Assembly: GCA_002483285.1 (NCBI GenBank)
Contig: DLHP01000033.1
Coordinates: forward strand, 65,979-129,978
Direction: 5' to 3'
From: Flavobacterium sp. UBA7665
GTDB lineage: Bacteria; Bacteroidota; Bacteroidia; Flavobacteriales; Flavobacteriaceae
Length of the DNA stretch: 64,000 bases
Shown one piece after another: positions 18,464 through 28,025 of the stretch; positions within the stretch are counted from its first letter, which is position 1; each line of letters begins with the position of its first letter. Below the pieces are notes generated by a model. The model did no database searches. It saw only the letters and a list, made by a program, of their open reading frames with translations, and had not been told where the DNA came from. The position numbers and the translations under genes are program-made.

Positions 18464-20164
18464 ATGATTAAAAAATTACTCGCCGTGCTGTTTATTGTAA
18501 GCGCAAGCACCTTAAATGCACAGACTTTGACTTTTACCAACAAGGCGGATATGATTACCCCGCGCGCGGGATTTTCTTCGGGCAATGACGGGACATTCCA
18601 ATACATCGCCAATGGGTTTGCGCCGTTGCAACCCTATACTAGCCAGATTGAAAAATATGACTTTGCCAATAACAGCTGGTCGACCTTGACCACTTCGACG
18701 CCCACGATCGCCAAGCGTTATGGTAACGGCGGCGTGTTGTCCAATAATCTTTACCTCTACAACGGCGTTACTGCCACTGGAAAGAACGACAAGTTTGAAA
18801 TCGTCAATTTAACGACGGGCGAAGTGACCGTGAGTCCAAACCTGAACCCAAATCCGGTTTACAGCGCTGCATCGGCAATCTATGGTGATTATTTGTTGTC
18901 TTTGGGTGGCTGCGTGAGTGCGTTTGAAGGCGTCTATTCGAGCAAATTTTATAAAATCAGCCCGTTTGGGGAATGGACGGCGCTTGCCGATCTACCCATT
19001 GCGGCCGAAACCAAAGCCGCAGTAGTTTACGGAAATGGTTCGGATGCAAAACTCTATGCCATTGGCGGCTACAGCCAAACCAGCCCGATGCACGAAAATT
19101 TTGAAACCGTGGCAACAACAGGAAACTTGGCATTGGCCGATTGGACCAACGTGGCAGAGACCGGAACCAAAGTATTTCAAGGCAAGCAATTCGGGTTGAA
19201 TAAGTACGCACAGATGACCGCTTTCGCTGGACCGGACCAGGAAGCGTCGAACATTGCATGGCTCATATCACCGACTATTGATTTGGTTGCCGGGAGCTAC
19301 CTTACTTTCGACACCAAAGACGGTTACGACAATGGCGCGACATTGCAAGCTTTCTTGGTTACAAATTGGACCGGCGACATCACAACATCAGACAAAAGCT
19401 TGTTGCCTGCCAATATTTCGTCAGGCCATACAGCAGGTTACGCAGCCGACTTTACGAGCTCGGGAATTCTGGCGTTGAACGGCGCCGTGGGCAGCTATCG
19501 TATCGCTTTTAAATATACCGGCGGTTATGCGCCTTTGGCAACAACGACATTCCAGATTGACAATGTGAGGCTTTATTCGGAAAACAAATCGCACCATATC
19601 TATGAGTATGATTTCAATACCGATGCCTGGACGGCGCATTTGGATGTGCTTCCGATAGCCGTTTCGGCACATGCCGTTGCCGTTGATAATCCTTACACTC
19701 AGGGCAAGATTTACATCACAGGCGATTATGATTACCAGGATCGCCTTACCTATTACGATACAGCCAATGGAACTTTAACCACATTGGGTCAGAACGCGAT
19801 GGTTGGCAGAAGACACCACGCCGCCGAAATTTTCAACAACAACTTATACCTGTTTGGCGGAAACACCACACCGCAGAGTTCAAGCACCTTGAACAGCACG
19901 CAAAGTGCAAACCTGTCTGTTTTAGCAACACCCGGGTTCGGGAAACAGCCAACGATTTCCTTTTATCCAAACCCTGCAACCCATAAGATTAACTTCAATG
20001 CTGACATAAAATCGGTTTCTTTGTTTACTTTTGAAGGAAAGAAAATTGATGCCACGTTGCAAAACAACACGCTCGATATTTCTGGGTTGAACAATGGGAT
20101 TTACTTGATTCAAGGCTTGGAAAAAGACGGCAGTTCTTTTTCGGACAAACTCATCAAAAATTAA
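18464..20164 (+). CDS. Kelch-repeat T9SS cargo protein
   Basis: A 566-residue secreted protein. It has a signal peptide (MIKKLLAVLFIVSASTLNAQ), Kelch-type blades on both sides (about 25-190 and 385-475, with YGNGGVLSNNLYLYNG, GSDAKLYAIGGYSQ, MVGRRHHAAEIFNNNLYLFGG) and an inserted jelly-roll of the cleaved-adhesin/choice-of-anchor J type (about 205-370). The last ~75 residues are a T9SS type A sorting domain (ISFYPNPATHKINF ... LNNGIYLIQGLEKDG). It sits 37 bases after sucA and 46 before sucB, so it probably shares their transcript. Its function is unrelated to the dehydrogenase as far as sequence shows. Confidence 0.85.
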   Translation: MIKKLLAVLFIVSASTLNAQTLTFTNKADMITPRAGFSSGNDGTFQYIANGFAPLQPYTSQIEKYDFANNSWSTLTTSTPTIAKRYGNGGVLSNNLYLYNGVTATGKNDKFEIVNLTTGEVTVSPNLNPNPVYSAASAIYGDYLLSLGGCVSAFEGVYSSKFYKISPFGEWTALADLPIAAETKAAVVYGNGSDAKLYAIGGYSQTSPMHENFETVATTGNLALADWTNVAETGTKVFQGKQFGLNKYAQMTAFAGPDQEASNIAWLISPTIDLVAGSYLTFDTKDGYDNGATLQAFLVTNWTGDITTSDKSLLPANISSGHTAGYAADFTSSGILALNGAVGSYRIAFKYTGGYAPLATTTFQIDNVRLYSENKSHHIYEYDFNTDAWTAHLDVLPIAVSAHAVAVDNPYTQGKIYITGDYDYQDRLTYYDTANGTLTTLGQNAMVGRRHHAAEIFNNNLYLFGGNTTPQSSSTLNSTQSANLSVLATPGFGKQPTISFYPNPATHKINFNADIKSVSLFTFEGKKIDATLQNNTLDISGLNNGIYLIQGLEKDGSSFSDKLIKN

Positions 20165-20210
20165 CAACACACATTTAGCAGATATACATCATCATTTAAA
20201 ATAATTGACA

Positions 20211-21443
20211 ATGATTTTAGAAATGAAAGTCCCATCACCGGGAGAATCGATCAAAGAAGTTGAAATCGCTACCTGGCTCGTAAAAGATGGCGACTATGTA
20301 GAAAAAGACCAGGCAATTGCCGAAGTCGACTCAGACAAAGCAACCCTCGAATTGCCAGCCGAAGCCGCGGGAATCATTACCCTCAAAGCCGAAGAAGGCG
20401 ATACGGTTGCCGTTGGCGCCGTGGTTTGCTTAATCGATACCGACGGAAAGCCATCTGGCGCAGCAGCACCAGCCGCAGCGAAAGCAGAAGAAGCTAAGCC
20501 AGCAGCAAAGGCAGAGACACCAAAAGCAGAAGCGCCAAAAGCAGCTCCTGCTCCAGCCACTTACGCCGCAAGCACGCCTTCACCGGCTGCCAGGAAAATA
20601 CTCGATGAGAAAAACATCCAACCTGCCGATGTAGTAGGTACCGGAAAAGATGGCCGCATCACCAAAGACGACGCCATGAACGCCGTGCCGTCTATGGGAA
20701 CACCAACCGGAGGCAACCGTGGATCGAGCCGTACCAAACTCTCGATGCTGCGCAGGAAAGTAGCCGAAAGATTGGTGGCTGCCAAGAATGAAACGGCCAT
20801 GCTCACGACTTTCAATGAAGTCAACATGACGCCGATCAATTTGATCCGCAACGAATACAAGGACGCGTTCAAAGCCAAGCACGGTGGACTCGGTTTGGGT
20901 TATATGTCATTCTTTACCAAAGCCGTAACACGTGCCTTGCAATTGTATCCGGACGTGAACTCGATGATCGACGGCGACCAAAAAATATCTTATGATTTCT
21001 GTGATATTTCTGTAGCCGTATCAGGACCAAAAGGACTAATGGTTCCTGTAGTGAGAAGTGCAGAAAACTTAACCTTTAGAGGTGTGGAAGCCGAAATCAA
21101 ACGTTTGGCGATCCGTGCGCGCGACGGGCAAATTACTGTGGATGACATGACCGGAGGTACGTTCACCATCTCGAACGGTGGCGTTTTTGGCAGCATGCTG
21201 TCTACGCCAATCATCAACCCGCCGCAATCTGGAATTTTGGGCATGCACAACATCATTGAGCGCCCGATTGCCGTAAACGGACAGGTAGAAATCCACCCGA
21301 TGATGTATGTAGCATTGTCTTATGACCACAGGATTATCGATGGTCGTGAATCGGTTGGTTTCCTTGTTGCAGTGAAGGAAGGACTTGAAAATCCTGCCGA
21401 ATTGCTCATGGGTGGCAACCCGATGAAGGCATTGGAATTGTAA
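20211..21443 (+). CDS. sucB: dihydrolipoyllysine succinyltransferase (OGDH E2)
   Basis: A 410-residue E2 core enzyme of the 2-oxoglutarate dehydrogenase complex. It shows an N-terminal lipoyl domain with the lipoylated lysine in VDSDKATLELPAE (about residue 43) and an Ala/Pro/Lys-rich linker (about 85-130). An E3/E1-binding domain follows (SPAARKILDEKNI to GKDGRITKDD, about 125-160). The acyltransferase domain ends with the catalytic SYDHRIIDGRE (about 372-382). The ATG at 20211 is used; a TTG two codons upstream would also be in frame. Confidence 0.96.
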   Translation: MILEMKVPSPGESIKEVEIATWLVKDGDYVEKDQAIAEVDSDKATLELPAEAAGIITLKAEEGDTVAVGAVVCLIDTDGKPSGAAAPAAAKAEEAKPAAKAETPKAEAPKAAPAPATYAASTPSPAARKILDEKNIQPADVVGTGKDGRITKDDAMNAVPSMGTPTGGNRGSSRTKLSMLRRKVAERLVAAKNETAMLTTFNEVNMTPINLIRNEYKDAFKAKHGGLGLGYMSFFTKAVTRALQLYPDVNSMIDGDQKISYDFCDISVAVSGPKGLMVPVVRSAENLTFRGVEAEIKRLAIRARDGQITVDDMTGGTFTISNGGVFGSMLSTPIINPPQSGILGMHNIIERPIAVNGQVEIHPMMYVALSYDHRIIDGRESVGFLVAVKEGLENPAELLMGGNPMKALEL

Positions 21444-21449
21444 AAGAGA

Positions 21450-21519
21450 AACACAGATTTCACAGATTTCACAGATGAGTCTGAGTAAAGAATCTGTGAG
21501 AATCTGTGAAATCTGTGTT
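21450..21519. repeat. long inverted repeat made of CACAGATTT units
   Basis: The left arm AACACAGATTTCACAGATT (21450-21468) is perfectly complementary to 21501-21519. It continues with TCACAGAT/ATCTGTGA (21469-21476, 21492-21499) past one bulged G. That gives a 27-bp stem with a 15-base loop. It lies just after sucB, ahead of a separate terminator. Both arms are built from nine-base direct repeats. Confidence 0.75.
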
Positions 21520-21549
21520 ATAAAAACACACATGGAATCATAGTAAATT

Positions 21550-21581
21550 AAATCCCGCTCCATAAATGAAGCGGGATTTTT
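21550..21581 (+). terminator. intrinsic terminator after the sucA-Kelch-sucB cluster
   Basis: AAATCCCGCT and AGCGGGATTT form a stem across a ten-base loop, followed by T-run. Confidence 0.8.
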
Positions 21582-21593
21582 TGTTTATTTGCG

Positions 21594-21673
21594 GGTGCCC
21601 GCGTGAGCGATGGCAGCAAGTACCGCGTACTGCGAACAGCGCGACGCAAGGAGGAACGACGCAGCGGCACGCC
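21594..21673 (-). repeat. dispersed GC-rich intergenic repeat, copy 2
   Basis: Reverse complement of the element at 376-440, with a longer left part (GGCGTGCCGCTGCGTCG on the minus strand). It ends in ATCGCTCACGCGGGC on that strand. It lies directly upstream of the MFS transporter gene and is closest to copy 1 in its last 45 bases. Confidence 0.6.
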
Positions 21674-21703
21674 AATAAAATAAATCGTACCAAACCACCA
21701 ATC

Positions 21704-22912
21704 ATGAAAAAGAATCAGAAGCAAGCAGCCATCGGGTTTATCTTTATTACGATGCTTATTGATATTACGGGTTGGGGCATTATCATTCCGGTGTTGCCCA
21801 AACTCATTGAAGAACTCATCCAGGGTGACATCAGCGAAGCGGCCAAAGTTGGCGGCTGGCTTACGTTTGCTTATGCCATTACCCAATTTGTTTGTGCGCC
21901 GCTCATTGGAAATCTGAGTGACAAATACGGCAGACGTCCTGTAATTTTGATTTCACTTTTTGGTTTTGCGCTCGACTATTTGTTCCTGTCGGTCGCGCCA
22001 ACGATCGGTTGGTTGTTTGTTGGACGGATTATAGCGGGCGTTACCGGGGCGAGCATCACGACGGCATCGGCGTATATTGCTGATGTGAGTACGAATGAGA
22101 ATCGCGCGAAAAATTTCGGATTGATTGGCGCTGCATTTGGAATGGGTTTTATCATCGGTCCGGTGATTGGGGGATTGTTAGGTTCTTTTGGCGCACGCGT
22201 TCCGTTTATTGCGGCGGCAGTATTGTGTTTCCTTAACTTTTTATACGGGTTCTTTATTTTGCCTGAATCGCTAGATAAGGAACATCGGCGCGAATTCGAA
22301 TGGAAACGTGCCAATCCGGTTGGAGCACTTATTAACCTGAAGAAATATCCACAACTTATCGGGCTGGTTTCGGCGATTTTTATTTTATCTGTGGGCTCGC
22401 ATGCCGTGCAGAGCAATTGGAGTTATTTTACGATGTACCAATTGCATTGGGATGAAAAGCTTGTTGGGATTTCGCTGGGCGTCGTCGGGATTTTGGTGGG
22501 CGGAGTGCAAGGCGGACTGATCCGTTGGACGAGTCCCAGACTCGGCAACGAGAAGAGTATTTACCTGGGCATGGCGTTGTATGCAATTGGGATGTTCCTG
22601 TTTGCGTTTGCCACCCAAACCTGGATGATGTTTGCGTTTTTGGTGCCGTATTGTCTGGGAGGTATTGCGGGTCCGGCTTTGCAGGCGGTGGTTTCTCAGG
22701 ACGTGCCTCCGTCGGAACAAGGCGAAATACAAGGGACGTTGACGAGTTTGATGAGCGCCTCGTCTATCGTCGGCCCGCCGCTCATGGCGATGATATTCTA
22801 CTACTTTACCCACGAAGGCGCGCCGTTCCAGTTTGCGGGTGCACCTTTTATATTGGGCGGCGTACTCATGCTCGTGAGCGCAGTGATTGCTTATTTATCT
22901 TTTAAGAAATAA
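21704..22912 (+). CDS. TCR/Tet-type MFS transporter
   Basis: A 402-residue major-facilitator exporter with 12 predicted helices. Motif A is intact in APLIGNLSDKYGRRPVILISL (loop 2-3). The antiporter motif C-like GAAFGMGFIIGPVIGGLLG is in helix 5. It resembles TetA-class drug:proton antiporters, but substrate cannot be inferred. The ATG at 21704 starts the first helix (MKKNQKQAAIGFIFITMLID). A longer frame would run through the dispersed repeat and is unlikely. It ends in a terminator shared with the convergent T9SS gene. Confidence 0.88.
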   Translation: MKKNQKQAAIGFIFITMLIDITGWGIIIPVLPKLIEELIQGDISEAAKVGGWLTFAYAITQFVCAPLIGNLSDKYGRRPVILISLFGFALDYLFLSVAPTIGWLFVGRIIAGVTGASITTASAYIADVSTNENRAKNFGLIGAAFGMGFIIGPVIGGLLGSFGARVPFIAAAVLCFLNFLYGFFILPESLDKEHRREFEWKRANPVGALINLKKYPQLIGLVSAIFILSVGSHAVQSNWSYFTMYQLHWDEKLVGISLGVVGILVGGVQGGLIRWTSPRLGNEKSIYLGMALYAIGMFLFAFATQTWMMFAFLVPYCLGGIAGPALQAVVSQDVPPSEQGEIQGTLTSLMSASSIVGPPLMAMIFYYFTHEGAPFQFAGAPFILGGVLMLVSAVIAYLSFKK

Positions 22913-22941
22913 AAAATCCCGCTGGGTTGGCGGGATTTTTT
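22911..22941. terminator. bidirectional intrinsic terminator
   Basis: A-run, ATCCCGC, seven-base loop, GCGGGAT, T-run, between the convergent MFS and first array gene. Confidence 0.85.
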
Positions 22942-22948
22942 GTGGGTG

Positions 22949-25441
22949 TTATTCTTTGACAATCTTAAAGGTTTTGACCGAGGTTTTTGTTGTGGCTTTG
23001 ACCAGGTAAATGCCTGGTGAAAGTACCGACAAATCGACTTCGGACAGCATCGCCTGGATGGGTTTTTCGTAAACCTTTTGGCCTAACACCGAGCTAATCG
23101 TGAGGTTCTCAATCGTCGTATCGTTGGACACGAACAACGTATTGGTAACCGGATTAGGTGAAAATTGAAAATGACTGAAAGCGAAATCTGCCGTCGACAA
23201 AGCGTTTACGAACTCGGTTACACAAGGTTCGGTTACAATCGCCGGATTAAAGTCGAAGTAAATGTCTGCACTATTTGGGATGACATCACCGATGGCAAAG
23301 CCTGGTTTTGGTTTGACTTGGAACACCACATAGCCATGTCCTATTGTTGTATTTTCTACAGAAGGCGGCAGCAGAATGCCGTTGAACTTCCAGGACAGGT
23401 TTTTGCCGACGCGTTCAAAAGTGTAGGCGTGGCTTGAAGCGACGGTTCGAACCGAAGTCTCTTCGAGCTGGTTGTCGAGGAGGTCTGCTACCGCTACGTT
23501 GATGGCGCTTGCCGTTCCGGTATTTTCGAATCGGATCGTGTAGGTAAGATAGTCATCGGCACCAAAACCGGCATGGGCGATTTTACCGCCGTGGCTTTCG
23601 GTCTTGTCATTGGGGTCGTACGAACCAACAATGATTTGTGAAAGGATCGAGGTGTTGTTGGCTGTATTGATGTCTCCAGGCGGAATCGAAATCGACGCCA
23701 CATTGGTCAACGTGTTTCCCAGCGCCACTGTAGGAATGGTTGGTACCTGAAGGCTCACATGAATCAATCGGGATTCGCCCGGCAACAGGTTGGTGAAGTC
23801 ATAGGTGAATCCTGTTGGAGTGGTTGTGGTGCCCGATTGTGAGACATCGATGATAGACAACAGGTTGTCTTTTTCGAAGGTAACTGTGCCCGAGGCGATA
23901 GTCTGCGTGCCATTATTGGCATACCTCAAATAATTTTGGTATAGAAATCCCGGCCTTGGCGGCGCCCAAGAGTTCCATAGCATTACCTCAAGATCTACGA
24001 ACGGAATCACGGTGATTGGGAAATAATAAGTGGTGATGCCCGACGCATTGGCCACGCTTACATCGTTATAGGACGTTGCAGCAGCAAAGTGGTTCGCGTA
24101 TGCCGGAAGCACTTCAAATCCCAAATCATACAAGGTAGAAGGGTTTGATTCGTATAGGAACAGCGGCTGGTTCGAACCCACATAATGCACTTCTCCGGTA
24201 TTGTTGAGCTGATAGCTGAAATTGCCCGAGTAAAAATTGGCCTCTCCCGGATCTTTGATACCGTTGGTATTGCTATCAATAAAAGCCACGAGTTGTATGC
24301 CATCATTGGTATTGAGCGAGATTGTGGCGGTAACCGATGACGTGGGAACGTTGTTAACAAAAATATTCGCCACCGCAGACACGTAACCGTTGTTGATGTC
24401 ATTTTGGGTGAGCGCATACACACCGGTATAGGTTGTGCTGTCTGTAGCGCCTCCAGCCAAATCCTCAATCGGCCCACCCGATAGAACGGTGGATTGTGCG
24501 GCGAGTGTGATCAGGTCAATCGGGTTGCAGCCGTTATTGGTAATAGCGTAGGTGTAATTGATGATATCGCCAACATCGGTGTAGCCGTTGGTGTTGAAAT
24601 CGGTGTAAACGCCCGAGATAACGAGCGAGGAGCCGCTGATCCCATTCACAACAACGTTTGTGGGTTGCGAAGTACAGGTCCCTGTAATGTAAAAGCTGTA
24701 AAAGGTTTGAAAATCGCTTGCAGGAACGGTTAGTGTTGCCATATTCCCTTGCGGGCTAAGGCTTTGTATCGGCCCGCCGTTCATGGTATATATTACCGTT
24801 GTGCCCTCGGGCACATCGTAAACGGTAATGCTTCCGTTGGGATTGGCGCAGGTTGGTTGTTCAACAGTGGTGGCGGGCGCCGGATAGATGCATCCCGAAG
24901 TAATGAGAATTGTCGCCGAAACGGCACATCCAGCCTCATCGGTAACCGTGACTGTATAGGTGCCCGGCGGATTGTTGAGGATGTTAATTAGTGAGGTGGT
25001 ATCGGGTAAGACAACGTTGTCGAGCTGCCAGGTGTAAGTGACATTACCGATTGCATCAAAGACCTGGGCATGCAATTCGGATGTGGGAAAATCAAGTGTT
25101 TGTTCTATCCAAACCTGCATCTGCGGAGCCAAAACCAGTTGGAAAGGCCTAATGTTTACCGTTGCGGTCACGAAGTTCTCGACACGCGCAAAAATCGTCT
25201 CGGGCTGCATTTGCATAAAATAGTTCTCAGGATCAGTAATCGGGTTGCTGTTAACTTGTGCGTCGCTTTGCGAATGATGGAAAGTAACGGTTACCTCGTT
25301 TGGATTTTCGTTGACAATCAATGCCGCAGTATTGGAGGTCAAATCGAACATCATGTTGCCACAAAAACCGGTCAGGTCAGCAACCTGAGAATGTGCATTT
25401 AGGGTAAGTAGGAAAATGGATAGTAGTAATAATTTTTTCAT
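22949..25441 (-). CDS. T9SS surface protein, array member 1
   Basis: An 830-residue secreted protein with signal peptide (MKKLLLLSIFLLTLNAHSQ). The N-terminal part is unique, with adhesin-like segments about 20-240. A segment with VYTDFNTNGYTDVGDIINYT (a D-x-N-x-x Ca-loop-like repeat) follows, then FIDSNTNGIKDPGEANF and the APPRPGF block. A shared domain starts at SYDPNDKTESHGGKI (about 605, DUF7619-like). The end is a T9SS type A sorting domain (SPNPVTNTLFVS to KE). First of five paralogs in tandem. The ATG at 25441 gives the signal peptide. Confidence 0.85.
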   Translation of the reverse strand: MKKLLLLSIFLLTLNAHSQVADLTGFCGNMMFDLTSNTAALIVNENPNEVTVTFHHSQSDAQVNSNPITDPENYFMQMQPETIFARVENFVTATVNIRPFQLVLAPQMQVWIEQTLDFPTSELHAQVFDAIGNVTYTWQLDNVVLPDTTSLINILNNPPGTYTVTVTDEAGCAVSATILITSGCIYPAPATTVEQPTCANPNGSITVYDVPEGTTVIYTMNGGPIQSLSPQGNMATLTVPASDFQTFYSFYITGTCTSQPTNVVVNGISGSSLVISGVYTDFNTNGYTDVGDIINYTYAITNNGCNPIDLITLAAQSTVLSGGPIEDLAGGATDSTTYTGVYALTQNDINNGYVSAVANIFVNNVPTSSVTATISLNTNDGIQLVAFIDSNTNGIKDPGEANFYSGNFSYQLNNTGEVHYVGSNQPLFLYESNPSTLYDLGFEVLPAYANHFAAATSYNDVSVANASGITTYYFPITVIPFVDLEVMLWNSWAPPRPGFLYQNYLRYANNGTQTIASGTVTFEKDNLLSIIDVSQSGTTTTPTGFTYDFTNLLPGESRLIHVSLQVPTIPTVALGNTLTNVASISIPPGDINTANNTSILSQIIVGSYDPNDKTESHGGKIAHAGFGADDYLTYTIRFENTGTASAINVAVADLLDNQLEETSVRTVASSHAYTFERVGKNLSWKFNGILLPPSVENTTIGHGYVVFQVKPKPGFAIGDVIPNSADIYFDFNPAIVTEPCVTEFVNALSTADFAFSHFQFSPNPVTNTLFVSNDTTIENLTISSVLGQKVYEKPIQAMLSEVDLSVLSPGIYLVKATTKTSVKTFKIVKE

Positions 25442-25514
25442 ACCAAAATATTTGATTACCAAATGTATAAAAATAAACGCCTCCCACAGGAGTTTGGCCA
25501 TTAAGATTGAATTG

Positions 25515-25541
25515 TAAAAAAATTCCGCAGCAAAGCGGGAT
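25515..25541 (-). terminator. intrinsic terminator of array member 2
   Basis: ATTCCGC (25522-25528) and GCGGGAT (25535-25541) pair across six bases with one mismatch. On the minus strand the stem runs into a T-run of seven. Confidence 0.65.
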
Positions 25542-25560
25542 TCATCTGCGAAAAATAGTT

Positions 25561-27921
25561 TTATTCTTTTGCGATTTTAAAGGTTTTTGAAGCCGATGCC
25601 GAGGTAGCCTTAACCAGGTAAATTCCCGTGGAGAGCGCCGATAAATCGATTGTCGTGTCAACGACATTCACCGATTGTTCAAACACCAACCGGCCCAACA
25701 CCGATACAATCGTAATGGTTTTAATCGTGCTGTCGTTGCTTACTTTCAATATGTTTTTTACCGGATTCGGCGAATATTTAAAATGGTCCAAGCCAAATTC
25801 CCGGGTAGCCAAAGCATTCACAAACTCGGTCAGGCAAGGCGCTGTAACAATCGGCGGATTGAAATCAAAGTAAATGTTGGCGGTATTCGGAATCACGTCG
25901 CCTACTGCATAACCCGGTTTTGGTTTGACCCGAAAAGTGAGATAGCCTTTACCGATTGACGTGTCGGTTACCGATACCGGAAGGTTGATATTGCTGAATC
26001 TCCAGTTCAGGTTTTCGCCCGTGCGATCGAGCAGGTAGTTGTGACTCGCCCCGAGCATGCGAACAGTGGTTGGGTCGAGTGCGTCATCGAGCACATCGGT
26101 AACTGTAATGTCGAGCGCTTCGGCGTTGCCGGTATTTTCAAAATTGATGGTGTAGGTCAGGTAATCGTTGGAGGTAAACGTTGAATGTAAAATTTGTCCG
26201 TTGTGCTCTTCGGTTTTGTTGTTTGGATCGTACGAATTTCTTACGCGAACCGCCGTATAACCTTGGTTGTTATTCAATGAAATCTCATTGACATCTGGGG
26301 TGGCCGCTGCAGTGAACACAAACAAATCATCGTTTGTTATCGTTGGAATAGGTGGGAAATAAATCGTGAACGTAATGACCCTGCGCTCGCCAGGCACCAA
26401 ATTGTAATAAGTATGGGTAAATCCGTTTGGTGTTGTTACTGTGGGTACAGAAGCGTTACTTAGGCTAAGTAAGTTGTTTTTAGTGAAAGTGAGTACGCCG
26501 GAGTCTACAGGTAGCACACCAATATTCCATAGGGTAATCGAATAATTTTGCGACGTTCCGGGCCTTATGACGGTGTTTCCATGCACAGACACATTAACAT
26601 CGCTATGCGGGATTATTGCAATCGGGATGTAATAGTTGGTAATTCCAGATCCGGTTGCAACTGTGGCATTGACTACTGCCGTTGAGCTGTAAATGTTGCT
26701 GTACTCATTATTGACGGTAAAGCTCATGGCAATGGTATGCGCCGGATTGTTCTCATAGACAATATGGGCGTTATCGTAATCACTGCTGATATGGTGCGCA
26801 ACGCCATCGACGCTGTTCGTATAATTGATGGTTCCGAACAGGCTGTAATAACCCAATTCGTATTCGTTCGAGTCCTTGACGCCATTGTTGTTATCGTCCT
26901 GAAAGGGTATGATGCGAATACCGTCGGGCATGTGCAAAACAGTGGAATCAGAATAGTTGTTGGTTCTTATGTTTGTACCCTCGTTGCCCGAGACGGTTGC
27001 AAAATGCGTGAAGAAACCCGTACTCGCATCGCTTGCAGTCAAAACGTAGGAGGCCGTAAAACTTGTAGTATCGGTAACACCTGCCGCCAATGAAGCGATG
27101 GTTCCGCCGCCGATGCTGAGTCCCGGACTGGTGACGGTTACATTGGTTAACGGTACACTGCCTAAATTGGTGACCGCAAACGAATAATTCACCACATCGC
27201 CTGCATCCTGAATACCGTTGGTGTTGGTGTCGGTGATGGTGCCGTCAAAGGTGAGCTTGATATTGCAATCGGCTTCGGGAATTACAAATCCGCCGAGGGC
27301 GTGATGCATGTCAAGGCCAATGTCGGACAGGATATAAGTGTAGTTGCCTGGGGCTAGATTTTCGTATATCGCCGGTTGGCCTGCGTCAGAATAAAAGGCG
27401 CCAAAGTAATCGTAATCAACCGGATTGGAACTCAGATAAATCACCCATGAACCCGAAGGCGAATAATTTGCGTCGGTTGGGAAATTGCTTAACTGCACTT
27501 TCGCAAACGGCTGCGTGCAGGTGGGCGGCTCTAAAATCGTTACCGTGGGCAAGCTTACTCCACTGAATGCATCGAAAATCTTGATATAGCCCGACGCACA
27601 GTTGTTAGGGTTCGCCACATCGCATATTTCATATCGAATAATCGCCAACTCATCGTTGTTAGCCGCGACCACCGAACCATCTGCCTGCAATTGTACGTTT
27701 GGGTTGTTGGTAGAAAGTTGCCTCAATATCACATTGGAGAGCGTAGCGGGGACGCCGTTCACGACATCATTGGCCAGTACGTTAGTAATGACCGTTTGTG
27801 GTAAGGCAGAAACGATACAACTGCCACCATCCGAAACGGCAACGATTTGCGCCAACGCATTGCTGCTGGAAAGCAATCCGATTAGGATAGACAAAAGGCG
27901 TAAAAGAGAATTCTTTTTCAT
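25561..27921 (-). CDS. T9SS surface protein, array member 2
   Basis: A 786-residue paralog. The signal peptide ends NALAQ. A cadherin-like domain with the TVITNVLANDVVNGVPATLSN sequence (about 40-110) comes next, then a unique part and the Ca-loop repeat TITDTNTNGIQDAGDVVNYSF (about 225-250). FQDDNNNGVKDSNEYELGYY follows. The shared DUF7619-like domain starts at YDPNNKTEEHNGQI (about 560), where this copy differs most from the other four. It ends in a type A sorting domain (YSPNPVKNILKVS). Probably displayed on the cell surface by T9SS. Confidence 0.85.
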   Translation of the reverse strand: MKKNSLLRLLSILIGLLSSSNALAQIVAVSDGGSCIVSALPQTVITNVLANDVVNGVPATLSNVILRQLSTNNPNVQLQADGSVVAANNDELAIIRYEICDVANPNNCASGYIKIFDAFSGVSLPTVTILEPPTCTQPFAKVQLSNFPTDANYSPSGSWVIYLSSNPVDYDYFGAFYSDAGQPAIYENLAPGNYTYILSDIGLDMHHALGGFVIPEADCNIKLTFDGTITDTNTNGIQDAGDVVNYSFAVTNLGSVPLTNVTVTSPGLSIGGGTIASLAAGVTDTTSFTASYVLTASDASTGFFTHFATVSGNEGTNIRTNNYSDSTVLHMPDGIRIIPFQDDNNNGVKDSNEYELGYYSLFGTINYTNSVDGVAHHISSDYDNAHIVYENNPAHTIAMSFTVNNEYSNIYSSTAVVNATVATGSGITNYYIPIAIIPHSDVNVSVHGNTVIRPGTSQNYSITLWNIGVLPVDSGVLTFTKNNLLSLSNASVPTVTTPNGFTHTYYNLVPGERRVITFTIYFPPIPTITNDDLFVFTAAATPDVNEISLNNNQGYTAVRVRNSYDPNNKTEEHNGQILHSTFTSNDYLTYTINFENTGNAEALDITVTDVLDDALDPTTVRMLGASHNYLLDRTGENLNWRFSNINLPVSVTDTSIGKGYLTFRVKPKPGYAVGDVIPNTANIYFDFNPPIVTAPCLTEFVNALATREFGLDHFKYSPNPVKNILKVSNDSTIKTITIVSVLGRLVFEQSVNVVDTTIDLSALSTGIYLVKATSASASKTFKIAKE

Positions 27922-27952
27922 AAGCCGTTTAGGTTTCTTTAAAGTTAGCTAC

Positions 27953-27998
27953 AAAAAACGAAACCTGACAAAGATTAACAACTCGTCAGGTTTCGGTT
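27953..27998 (-). terminator. strong intrinsic terminator of array member 3
   Basis: CGAAACCTGAC (27959-27969) is perfectly complementary to GTCAGGTTTCG (27985-27995), an 11-bp stem with a 15-base loop, then T-run on the minus strand. Confidence 0.85.
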
Positions 27999-28025
27999 TT
28001 AGCGTTTGATTTGGTTGTTGCCCGA

